Origin: Alisma plantago-aquatica
Taxonomy: Eukaryota > Streptophyta > Magnoliopsida > Alismatales > Alismataceae
DNA: 64,000 nt
Reading direction: 5' to 3'
Assembly (NCBI GenBank): GCA_963693085.1
Contig: OY856413.1
Coordinates: 537,992,879-538,056,878 of the forward strand
Shown here in pieces: positions 13,712-24,905 of the stretch. The notes under the pieces are model-generated. The model made no database searches, had not been told where the DNA came from, and saw nothing but the letters and a program-made list of their open reading frames with translations. The position numbers and the translations under genes are program-made. Position 1 is the stretch's first letter; each line of letters starts with the position of its first letter.

Positions 13712-16700
13712 AACATGCTACTGAGAGCAGTGTTGTTGCACCAGGAGGTAGTGCCAGGAGGCAATAGAGGGTTGATGTTGTGCCTGAGGTGCCTCAACTT
13801 GACCTAGACAATGTAGCCAACCCAACATTTTAGTCCATGTTTGGATAGTTTATGGCTACAATGACACACATGGTGGATAGGATGCCTGCAACCAAACATA
13901 GGACAATTATCCCCGGTGCTAAAACTCATGGTTCTGGGAAGAATTTTGAAAGACTTGTATGTGTAGGGGCATTGGAGTATGTTGGAACATCTAATCCATA
14001 TGATGCAGATATGTGGTTGACTGAGCTGGAAAAGTCCTTCAAGATCCTCAACATCCTTGAAGAAGACAAGGTGAAACATGTTATGCATCTATTGAAAGGG
14101 AGTGTTGGCCATTGGTAGGCCATTGAAGAAGAGAAAAGGTTGGGTGTTGTGATTACTTGGGAAGAATTTTGAAGGGAGTTTGTGAGTCGGTACTTTCCAG
14201 AAACTTATTTGGATGAGAAGATTGTACATTTTGAGAAGATACGACAAGGATCTATGTCAAATAGTGAGTATGAAGCTAAGTTTATGGAACTTGTATGGTT
14301 TTTCCTGCATATGGCAACAACGGACATGGAAAGGATCAAGTGATTTGAGAAGGGTTTGAGTACTGAGCTGACAACTCCAGTGTCATCTTTAGATAACATA
14401 GAGAGGTTTGCTACTTTTGTGGAATTAGTTATGAGGGTGGGGAGATCAGTTATAGAGAAGTGTGAGACAAAGGATAAGAAGAGTCATGCACAATACCAAG
14501 GACGGTTTTCTAGAGGCTTCAAGAAGCCTAGGTCCTCAGCACCTCAGTCTCAGCAGAGGTCAGTGACTCACTCATAGTGGACGCAAAGCAGAGGTAGGGG
14601 TCATAGCTTTCCACCTACAGGAGCTCACAGTTCAATGTCAGTGTCAGTGACGGGGCCGTCTAGGCTGTGGTAAGAAAGCAAAACATATTTCAAGTGTGGA
14701 CAGGTGGGCCATACTAATTGGTATTGCCCTGTGAAGGATGAAGATGTGATTCATATGTCAAGGCAAAGTCAGCAAGGTTGCACCAGCGAAAATAATACAA
14801 TGACAGTAGCAGAGGATGTGGGAAAGTGTCACAGGATGGTTCTTCAGGACATGATAGCGGAGAAAGAGGGTGAGAACATGTGATGGCTCGATTCTATGTA
14901 ATGAGTCATCTAGAAGGAGTCGTCAACCCATGGGTCATGACAGATCAGATGGACTTATTTCATTCTAATTTTATTTCTTCATGTTTTATGTCTATTTTGA
15001 TTGACCCATGTGTGACATACTCTTTTGTCACTAGAGAAGTGATAGCTAAGTTTTCTTTACCTGTTAGTCATAGACGGGATAGTCTTCGTTTGAAAACTCA
15101 TCTAGTTAGTTCCACCAAGTTATGGGAGTTGTGTCCAACCTGCGTTCTTTCTTTTTTAGGATGTAGCATTCTAATGGATCTCTTGCCATTGACATGCACG
15201 GATTTGACGTGATCCTTGGGATGGATACTTTGGAAAAGTATCATGTAGTCTTTGACTGTAGTGCCAAGGTGGTGACGTTTGTTGATGGTGATGCTTTATG
15301 GGTCTTACAAGGTGATAGGAACATTCTTGCGACTTGTCTAGTTTTAGCTATGATAGCAGAAAAGTGGATGAGACAGGGTTGTGATGCATTTTTGGCACAT
15401 GTGGTGGATACCAAGGCAAAGAGTCCTAGTATTTAGGAGTGCCAGTTGTATAGAAGTTTGAGGATGTGTTTCCCGATGAATTTCTAGGTGTACCTCCCCC
15501 CAGATTGATTGATTTTGAGATCAATCTAGTTCCCGCTAACCAACCTATAGCACAAACACCATATAGAATGGCACTAGTTGAGATGAAGGAACTGAAGAAA
15601 TAGTTGTAGGAATTGCTTGAGAAAAGTTTCATCAAACTGAGCACATCTCCTTGGGGTGCTCCTGTTCTATTTGTAAAGAAGATGGATGGATCGATGAGGT
15701 TATGTATTGATTACCGACAGATGAATAAGATGATGATTAAGAAAAAATATCTGTTTCCGCATATAGATGATTTGTTTGATCAGTTATAAGGTGCCACAAT
15801 ATTCTCCAAGATAGATCTGAGTTCAGGTTATCACCAATTGTGGATCAAGGATGATGACATACCAAGGTTAGGTTTTAGGACTAGGTATGGTCATTATGAG
15901 TTCATGGTTATGCCTTTTGGTCTAACCAATGCACCAATAGTGTTCATGGACCTGATGAACAGAGTGGTCATACCTCATTTCGATCAGTTTGTAGTTGTAT
16001 TTATAGATGATATCCTGATCTACTCTAGAGATAGTCAACAACACAAGCAACACCTATGTCAGGCTTTGTCTTTGCTGAGACAACACTAGTTGTATGCAAA
16101 GTTCAGTAAATGTGAGTTCTGGCTAAAGGAAGTGGCTTTCCTAGGGCATGGGATATATGCCAGAGGAGTCTCTATAGACCCAAAGAAGGTGGATCCAGTG
16201 CTGGAGTGGGATCAGTCAAATATATAGAGATTTGTAGCTTCTTAGGTTTGGCAGGATATTACAGAAGGTTCATTAAGAACTTCAGTGCAGTGGCATTACC
16301 CCTAACAAAATTAACAAGGAAGGGTGTATCATTTGATTGGGATGACAGATGTCAATGTTCTTTTATGATCCTAAAGGAGATATTGACCAGTGCACTAGTT
16401 TTAGGGATTACAGAGCAAGGAAGGGTTATATTATCTTCAGTGATGCGTCTAAGAATGGTTTGGGTTGTGTACTGATGCATGATAAAAATGTGATTTTTTT
16501 TTTGCTTCATGATAGTTTAAGAAACACGAGGAGAACTATCTGATGCATGGTCTACAGTTAGCAATCGTAGTCCATGCTTTGAAGATCTGGAGACACAAAT
16601 TTTATGGAGAGAAGTGTCAGATCTTCACCGACCACAAGAACCTGCAATATATCTTTTTAAAGCAGGAGTTGGAGTCAATGAAGGATTATGATTTTACCAT

Positions 16701-17097
16701 AGATTGCCATCCAGGGAAGACTAACATTGTGGCAGATGCCTTAAGTAGTAAGTCTTCTTCATCATCATCCACTAAGCCAACATAGTTGAGTGCTATGGTA
16801 TGCCATAAGAGAGACATGTTAGTCTCCTTACGTTAGATGAATATACAGTTAGAGGTGTCCATGCTAGCAGTTCTGTTGGCACATTTATAAGTGAAACTGA
16901 CATTGAATCAACAAATCAGAGATGCACAGCAAAATGATATTGCGGTATAATATATTTGAGCAGATTTGGGCAGTGAGAAGCGTGATGGCTTCCATGAGTC
17001 TGAGGATGGAACAGTATGTTATCATGGAAGAGTAGTTGTGCTAGATGTAGATAATCTAAGGACATTAGTTATAGAAGAGGATCACTCTTCTATGTAC
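13712..17097 (+). pseudogene. G1 Ty3/gypsy gag-pol, many stops, cut in integrase
   Basis: Domains in order: gag (13850-14580, e.g. DADMWLTELEKSFKIL and LSTELTTPVSS), a zinc knuckle at about 14685-14730 with the first Cys as Tyr (YFKCGQVGH), protease (about 14970-15420, ILIDPCVTYSF then DVILGMDTLEKY), reverse transcriptase (about 15650-16100, [11 protein letters not shown] and FIDDILIYS near 16000), RNase H (16430-16780, IFSDASKNGLG and TDHKNLQYIF), and the start of integrase (to 17092). The polyprotein would process, copy and integrate its genome. At least eight in-frame stops and frame changes occur; most stops replace an expected Gln, Trp or Arg codon by one transition (for example after SVGHW, in IK-x-FEKGL, and in LLRQH-x-LYAKF). 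The reading stops at 17097, where G2 inserted after the target TGTAC, and continues at 37884. Confidence 0.9.
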
Positions 17098-18524
17098 TAT
17101 GACACCCTGCCCCACGCAAAGTGAGATTACTCAAAATAAAATCACAAAAGAAGGATTAATAAACTTATTAGCAGAAAACACTAAAAATTAAAACATTTTT
17201 CATAACACAGCCATAAAGCAAGAACCTTTACACGTGAGTACTTTCATGCCTCAAAGCATTCACAAGGCACGCTGTCAACCTGTATCAGAAGCACTGTTCC
17301 AAAACATATATATATATATAAATATGATTCCACCATATATGATATACAAAGTACACATAAAGATAGCATGTCCTCAAAACATCTACAAAACTCTCCCAAA
17401 GACCTGAGTGTACAGGGACGACTCTAAGACTCTTCCAATAAAAGACATCCAGCAGCACCTAGCTCCAACCATATCAGCTACTGCTCCTCTGGCTGCTGTT
17501 CAACCTCCTATGCACGATCTCTACCTCTTCGTGCTCATCCACCTAAAAAGGGTTTTAACCAACGGGGTGAGATACATAGTCCCAGTGAGAGATATAACTC
17601 TCTGCCAACTCTATTATTATCACAGATAAGATAACTGAGCATCAGTATAAATACAACTAAGAAGAAGCATATAATGATTATTGAAAGGAAGGGAAATTAT
17701 TGTTGAATTATGAAACATCATGATAATTTAAGAGGAATATGAAGAACATGTATATTTTCTCTCAACAACATTGTATAAAGATCAAGAAAGGTCTCAAACA
17801 ATGTTTTTATATTTGATCATATACAATTATACTACACGGTTGATTACGTATTCATTATGCCTCGAGGATTTGATTCGTACCACCCAAATCCAACCAACCA
17901 CTTGATAAGTAAAAATTGGTTCTACACATAGTCTAATGGAAGAGCTGGAAACCATGACCTCACCACACCTCTTGGTCAGCACAAGAAAAAACACCACAGA
18001 GACATATCAGTCAACTACAAAATTGGCATATAGCCAAGATCAGGGATTGGCTCACGCATGGCCATCCATATATATAATAATAACTAGACCACCTTAGTAC
18101 AGGTATAGTGCTAGAAGAATAGGCTCACACATGGTCGTTCTAACAAAAGGAGTGGCTCACGCATGGCCATCCATATCACACCGAGATCGGCTCATGCATG
18201 GTCGTCTCACACATCATGTATTTAAGGACACAAGGAATTACTCGACTAGTACCCCACATATTCAAAAATATGTACTCTGAGTTAAACTCGTTTCACCGTC
18301 CATCATTAAAGCTGACACTGGAATGGATCTATAGCACAGGACAACTATACTATTAGATTTCACTTGATGAATTAGATCAATTTAACATCTTTAAGCATCA
18401 ATCAAGTTATAATGTATAACCTCTAAACATGGTCTACATAAACAAGGAATAACTCATCACCAGAACATATTGAAACACATTAAGTGTGATCTCATCCCAT
18501 CATATCTCTTTATGCTCATTATTC

Positions 18525-18600
18525 ACCAGTGTCCTTCACAAGGACCAATGTCCATCACAAGGACCAATGTCCATCACAAGGACCACATGTCCATCACATC
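18525..18600. repeat. 21-bp tandem repeat in G2 LTR
   Basis: Four units of about 21 bp, each with ATGTCCATCACAAGGACC or a close variant. The right LTR has the same array with more divergence at 35425-35500. Confidence 0.8.
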
Positions 18601-19199
18601 ATAACCACCATAGCTCATACATAGCTCTGTACATCAATCAGTATCACCTTCATGGTTAGAAATTGATAACAATAAGGAAAAGCATCATCATCTCATAGAA
18701 CTCATGGTATACATTTACACCATACATCTTACATCATAACAATTAGGGTTTCACTTTACCTGATTAGGGTTTACAGGGTTAGATCAGAAACCACCCTTAG
18801 ATTATCACTCCCTCATCAATATGAGATGTTTTATGAGATATAAAAGCATATTCCTCATTACCATTATAAAACATGTAAAGAGGTATAGCTTTCAACATCA
18901 TACACATGATTATACCATAGGGTACCACATCACACCATTTAACCCTAGCATCAACAAGATGCATCACAATACATCACATGGGGTATCGGTTAGGGTTAGG
19001 GTATCAGTTAACCCTAGATATCGAGAAACCAACCTAGGTAGGGTATTGGCCTACCAACTCAAGTATGAGTATCGGTTTATCATCACTTTGTATCGGGCTC
19101 AACATCACTTGATATCGGTTTAACATCACTTTGTGTCGGGCTCAACACCTCAATGAGAGGGTGTCGGCCAAGGCACAACAAAGGATATCGGTCTAGAGG

Positions 19200-19400
19200 T
19201 GTATGAGAAAGTGTATCGGTCACACCATCTCATAAGGTATTGGCATCACCTTCCATTAGGGTATCGGCCTCACCATCCCTTAGGGTATCAAACTCTCCTT
19301 CCATTAGGGTCTTAGCCTCACCATCCATTAGGGCATCGGCCTACCCATCAACTAGGGTGTCAGCCTATGTGTCCCTTTGTGTATCGGCCACATAGATCTC
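19200..19400. repeat. TATCGGCCT/TTAGGGT tandem units in G2 LTR
   Basis: Irregular units of about 26-29 bp built on CATTAGGGTATCGGCCTCAC. The same block occurs in the right LTR at about 36110-36250. These are LTR-internal repeats, not telomeric DNA. Confidence 0.75.
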
Positions 19401-20609
19401 TATAGGATATCGACCATTAGAGTTTGGTTGTATCAGTTGAACCTTAAGGGAGATGTTCCTCAACTCTATTCAATATGTGTCATGCTAGGGAGTATCATAT
19501 TGCAAGGTGTGTTGGTTTGCATGTATCGGGTTAGGGTTACCAATGTCGACTTCCATACTCCACTAAAATCATCAAGGTCCAACACGCTTCCTCACTAGTC
19601 ATCACTATATCATAACAAACCCCAAAATGGTAGGTATATCAGTTTTGCAAGAAGCATATTGGATTGCATGTTAGATTGCATGCATATTGGTTGAGCATAT
19701 CATATCAGTTTAGTCATCTTCTACCTCATGATGACATTATTAACAAGGTGAAAGAAAAGTGCATCTCATGGCATCAACTTAGCAAGGTTATATTCTCAAA
19801 AATAGAACATAAGGCTACCAAGAAGAGATACTAACCAGCAAGAAATAATGAGCTAAGAACCCTAGCAAGGTAACAAGTAGAAAGGTGATAATAACAAAGT
19901 AGGCTTAGAGTTATATAACCCCCCTCAAGAACAACCACCAATATTTAAGCTCCAAGGTCAAGCTCCAAGATCACAAACTCAAGGTAGAGGAAGAAGATCC
20001 TCCAAGGACAACACCTCCAAGAAGGAAGATAAAACCAAAGTTAAGAGAGATCAAAAGAGAAGAAAGAAGATACCAAGGTCCATGGCCGAGAAGAAGAAAG
20101 AAGGAGAGAAAGAAAGCTAGAAAACCATGGCTTACCAAGGAAGAATATGAAAGAGAGAACCACAAGCTCTTGTCTCACCCACAAGCTCCAAGGGAGAGTG
20201 CTCTTCAAGCTCAAGGTCAGTCACTAAGGAGAGAAAGCAAGGATCGCTAAAAGGGTTCTCTTGTATGGGAGGAGAGGAATATATGCATGGCCGATGAGAT
20301 AGAGAGAAAGGGGAAGGTGTCACCACCTTAGAAACCTAGAAGACACATGTCCAAGAAGAAAGGACACATGTAACACCATGCAACAAGGTGACAGGACCTA
20401 TGTCTCGCTCACTTGGTCACTAAGGAGGGTCAAGGTCGATACACTCATCCAAACTGATAGGGATGAAACCCTAGGTCACAAACCGATATGGCACTCCTAT
20501 AGAGTCACCACAACCCGATATGGTGATCCTCAAGATGCCACCAAACCGATAGGATGTCCCTTAAGACACCCTCAACTGATAGGATGTCCCTCAAGACACC
20601 ACAACCTGA

Positions 20610-22579
20610 TATTATGTCCCTAGTCAGATGTCATTGTGGAAGGTAGATAGACAACAATGACACACAAGACTATATTATGGTGTTGGTTGATGATAGAATC
20701 TTGTTAGTCATGATATGGAGATATCAAACCAAACACATAGGTACTTGTTAGAGAACAAGTATGCCAGATAGACCCACCGTGAGTTTGACACATGGAACCA
20801 TGACATGGCAGTCACAGTCAGTTCTCACAGTGATGGTGGTGAGTGTGATTCTTTGACCTAAAATCACTACACTCAACACATGTCGTTGGGTATTTGACAT
20901 CATTAAATGCAGTCCTGAAACATGGGTTGTTATAAAGGTGATGATTGGGTGGCTTTGACACATGGGGCTTTTGAGGGGTGAGTGATAGATATGGGATTTG
21001 TCCCTCTCGAGGGAGTTTGATATCCATGGCCACTTGATGAGTAGGATTGAGATAGGCGTACACGCATGTGTGAATCAGTATGTGATATTGATGTCATACA
21101 TATCTCCTCCAATCTACTCTGAGATCAAGAAAATTAATGAACATTGAAAGGATGATTGTTTCATGCCTTGAGTTCATTTGGGATATCAGTGACAAAGGAA
21201 TTATACATTCACTGTAACACCATTCACGGATTATAGGATTGAAAGTTGTTCTCCAACTTTTCTTTTTCACTTGGGTAGCACTGATGTGTGACTAGGCACC
21301 ACTCTTTGCTTGTAAAGTCATAAGTGTTATAGACTTTCACTGCCAACGTGAAATGGGCCTGCAGGGTCACACACATAGGATTTAACCTAGAAGAGGATTT
21401 TATCCACAAATGATGTTTAGATTGATTACTAAAGGAGTTTAGTAGTTCAATTAAACACTCAATAAATTGATAGCTCAGTATCATAGTGTTCAAGGTGTTG
21501 GACCGATTGATTAGAGTATCAGATTGATTGAAACTGCAATTGACAAATTTTGCATAGTCTGCACTCCCAACCGATCGACTCATATGATGAACCGATTGGC
21601 TCAGCTTGGTGAACCGATCGGCTAATGTGATGAACTGATCGGTTCAGGATAGGTTGAGACGACCGGTTCAAGGGTTGAACCGATCGGCTCAACAGGTCCA
21701 AACGAGTGAGTTGGGAAAATCAAGTTGGCAAGATATTTCTCTTCATTTCACTTGTCCAATTTGATTGGAACAAGGATTGGTATTTGGATCAATTCGAAAC
21801 AAAAGAGGAAAAGTCAATCGAGAACTGATCAAGACCACGAACCGATCGGCTCAGGTGCCCCAACCGATCGGTTCAGGTGTGAACCGATCGGCTCAGATCC
21901 CCAATCGACCATTTCATGCATGAAACGATCAGTTCAAGTGGTGCAATTAGTTGTTTTGTGGAAAATCTCGAACCCTTCTACTCCTGCTTTAATCTCGCAT
22001 TGCTCGAGGTAGAGAACCCTGTCCCATGACCCTTCTAAATATATAGGGGTATTGGGGGCTTCTCAGGAACAACAACTTAGAATACTAGTTGCTCTGCAAA
22101 GTTGTCGTTCTCTCTGGTTGTGGTAACTAGGAGTGCCCGAGCAAGTGCTACCCGATAAGGGAGGCACAGTAAGGGAAAGACAACTGTAGAAAAGTGACTG
22201 GTGGCAGGATAGTGTGTCAGTGACTAGTACGCCGACAGGAGGGTGTGACTCCTCCCGGTGCCTTATGCAACAAGGCAATCGGAGTTCCAGGTGGTCCATG
22301 TGGATTACTTCAGAGGCGAGAGACTTCTGCCACTCAGAGGACAGTTGTCAATCCTGACAGTCCCGGTGTGACTAGGAGCTGCACAGACACCGTCCAAGAC
22401 TGGAGGTGAAGACCGCACAAGCCGTGAGGTAACGTCGCCGAGCAAGCCTCAGGACAAGGTATGTCTCTACAAACCATCCTTCCTACTGTATAGACGTTGA
22501 CGTGATTCCTTTATTTTGGGTTTGGGGAGAAGAAAATTTTGGTTTCCGCTGCCTTCTCTGTCTCCCATAAAACCCAGCA
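20610..22579 (+). repeat. 5' LTR of copia X (5'-truncated)
   Basis: Aligned with 27518-29510 with scattered differences. The end reads CCCAGCA, one base from the CCCAACA of the right LTR. It contains about eleven copies or near-copies of the palindrome core CCGATCGG between 21570 and 21935. Confidence 0.9.
22032..22046 (+). promoter_or_regulatory. Probable copia X LTR TATA box (left copy)
   Basis: CTAAATATATAGG stands where the right LTR has CTATATATATAGG (28965-28977). The sequence downstream, GGGGTATTGGGGGCTTCTC, is conserved in both, as expected for the start of the transcribed region. Confidence 0.5.
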
Positions 22580-22580
22580 G

Positions 22581-22591
22581 TGGTATCAGAG
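22581..22591 (+). promoter_or_regulatory. Primer-binding site of copia X
   Basis: TGGTATCAGAG, one base after the LTR end, matches the plant initiator-Met tRNA complement. Confidence 0.85.
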
Positions 22592-22715
22592 TCACGTCAA
22601 CTGCTCTATACTTTAGGATTATCGATGTGATCGATTTTGGTTTGTCGCCTTTATTTATTGCATACGATGTGAATAAAATTGGCTTTATACATGTCCAATC
22701 CTAAATCCAAAAATC

Positions 22716-22763
<48 letters not shown>

Positions 22764-24050
22764 GAATGCACTCGATACGCGTCGCCCTTAAACGAGTTTT
22801 GTGGTGGATGTATAGTGTGGTTATGGCCAATAAACCCTATGTATGTGTGCTTGGTTGAATGTGGTTGCTTGCATCTCGGTCTGTGCACCGATTCCCTACC
22901 TCTTTTTCTTAATGTAAATCGAAATAACTTGAGATTTCTTTCCTACCTTTGCTCCCGCCAAATGTAACTCGGGGTTTCCCTTTTCAAATGTAAAATAGGA
23001 TAGATCTTTTATTTCCTGTTATGTCAAAGAACGGCATACCACCTGACGACAACTGAGACGATCGGTTCAAGGCATGAACCGATCGGTTGGCGATCTAGAT
23101 GACCGATTCATGGAGTGAGACGATCGGGTGGTGGACATGAGGAGATGCACGATGACCAGGTGAACCGTTCAGTTGGAGGATCCAACCGATCGGCTGGTTG
23201 AGCCAACCGATCGGCTGGTTGAGCCAACCGATCGGCTAGTGGCACCCAGACAATCGGCCAGGGCGAGCAAGTCATTCATGTGATGAGTTGATCAACTCGG
23301 ACGACTATAGCACTTCATCATGGACAGGTTGCATGTGATGTAGACCTAGATGACCGTGATTCCTCTTGGCTCGAGGAATCACATTAGGATGGCCATAATC
23401 ACCGCTTGTATCGTTTGACATGTTTTCTGTGGGATATAGCATGTATATGATACGTATTATGTATTGTGGTGATTGGATATGTATATGTACCTATAAAACC
23501 AAATCCCTCATTAAATATTAAAGTTTTAGATGCCTTCCAAATGCGACACACGTGAAAAGCTTGATCGGCCAAGTGTGGACACGCCCTAGCGTGGTGCACC
23601 ATCTATCTCGTGGAAGCGTGAAGGATGGATATGTGGGTCTGCCCTAGCAGGGTGCATATTCATCGTGTTGGCTTTGGGTCGGACTTAAAAAGGTGACCTA
23701 GATAGGATCTAGCACCTTGAGGCATGGAGGTGATCATGGCAAGGAGTTGCATATGACATCTTTCGAGAGTTGCATATGATGCAATTGGCAAAAGTTGCCT
23801 ACCTGGAAGATCTAAGTTGTGGGTGATAGCCCTAGTTGGTCCATGACTCAAAGGATTTCAGGATCTTGACCCACTAGAAGATTGTATGTTGCAATCTTCT
23901 AAATTGATGGTGAGGGATATCAATTTGAACAAAAATAGTGGGAGCGATAATTAATTAAAGTCTTAATTTTATCGTCAACCTTTCAAATCAATCAAATAAG
24001 TCAAAAACTGAATTTTGGACTAAATTGCATATATTTCCTTTTGTAGTACA
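22592..24050 (+). other. Long untranslated leader of copia X
   Basis: About 1.46 kb lies between the primer-binding site and the gag start with no sustained frame. It holds a (TA)n run (about 22719-22759) and a second cluster of CCGATCGG palindromes (23055-23260), including three near-identical 23-bp tandem units, CCAACCGATCGGCTGGTTGAG, with slight variation (about 23175-23245). Confidence 0.65.
22719..22759. repeat. (TA)n microsatellite in copia X leader
   Basis: About 41 bp of uninterrupted alternating A and T. Confidence 0.95.
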
Positions 24051-24905
24051 AATGACAACAAACAACAATCACTTTTCATTGTGATCGGTCCTTGAAAAGG
24101 ACAAGTTGAATGGGACTAACTTCCACGACTGGTTTACGACATTGAGAATTGTTCTCACTCAAGAGCAAAAGCTCTATGTCCTGGATACTCCAGCTCCAGA
24201 GGAACCTACTCCTATCGCACCAAAGGCAGAAAGGGATGCTTATACGAAGCATTTTGAAGATGCCATTGATGCAAAGTTCTTTATGTTGTGCTCCATGAAC
24301 CACGAGTTGTAGAGACAACATGAGAACATGGGTGTCGTTGAGATGATTCAACATCTCAAGAACATGTATGAAGATCAAGCACGGCAAGAGAGATATGATG
24401 TCTCCAGAGCGTTGTTTAAGTGTTTCATGATAGAAGGAGATCCAGTTGGTCCTCACACGCTCAAAATGATTGGGTATGTGGAGAACCTGACAAGACTGGG
24501 ATTTCTCCTGAGCCAAGAGTTGGCTACTGATGTGATACTACAATCGTTGCCAGAATCCTACAGTCAGTTTGTGATGAACTACAACATGAACAACTTTGAC
24601 AGACCATGGACAGAGTTGTTAGGCATGTTGAGGACAGCCGAGGCATAGATGAAAAAGGACAAGCCTAAGTCTATGATGATGATCAGCAACAAGAAAGGCA
24701 AGTCCAAGCGCAAGGCAAAGGCAAGGCTAAGAAAGGTTCTGATGCTAGCCAGCAACCCAAGTCGTATTCAACTCTCAAGGCCAAGGGAGGCGTGAACAAG
24801 AGAGACAATTGCCACCATTGTCAAAAGCCAGGATATTGGAAAAGGAATTGTCCACTCTATCTAGAAGAACTAAAGAAGAAGGAGGCGATATACATCTCCA
24901 CCTAA
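24051..24905 (+). pseudogene. Copia X gag with zinc knuckle, three premature stops
   Basis: A frame from ATG 24051 to TAA 24903 encodes a copia gag: LNGTNFHDW near the start, the UBN2-like middle (LKNMYEDQARQERYDVSRAL, GDPVGPHTLKMIGYVENL, LPESYSQFVMNYNM), then a Lys-rich linker and a zinc knuckle (24806-24847). Three stops interrupt it: TGA at 24081, TAG at 24310 and TAG at 24646. The expected codons are CGA, CAG and CAG, so each is a single C-to-T change. The knuckle reads CHHCQKPGYWKRNC: the zinc-binding His is Tyr, again one C-to-T change. Gag would package the RNA; this one would be truncated. Confidence 0.85.

Larger units (their letters stand above)
17098..20609 (-). repeat. 3' LTR (left) of G2, inner end deleted
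   Basis: Collinear with 34011 to about 37465. About 410 bp of LTR present on the right copy (to 37878) is missing here, replaced by the truncated copia LTR at 20610. It contains tandem 21-bp units with GTCCATCACAAGGACC (18530-18590) and repeated TTAGGGTATCGGCCTCACC units (about 19200-19400). Confidence 0.85.

Noticed and set aside
18970..19000. GGTTAGGGTTAGGG looks telomeric
   Set aside because: Only two units and they are part of the LTR, present at the same place in the other LTR (35870). Not an interstitial telomere.
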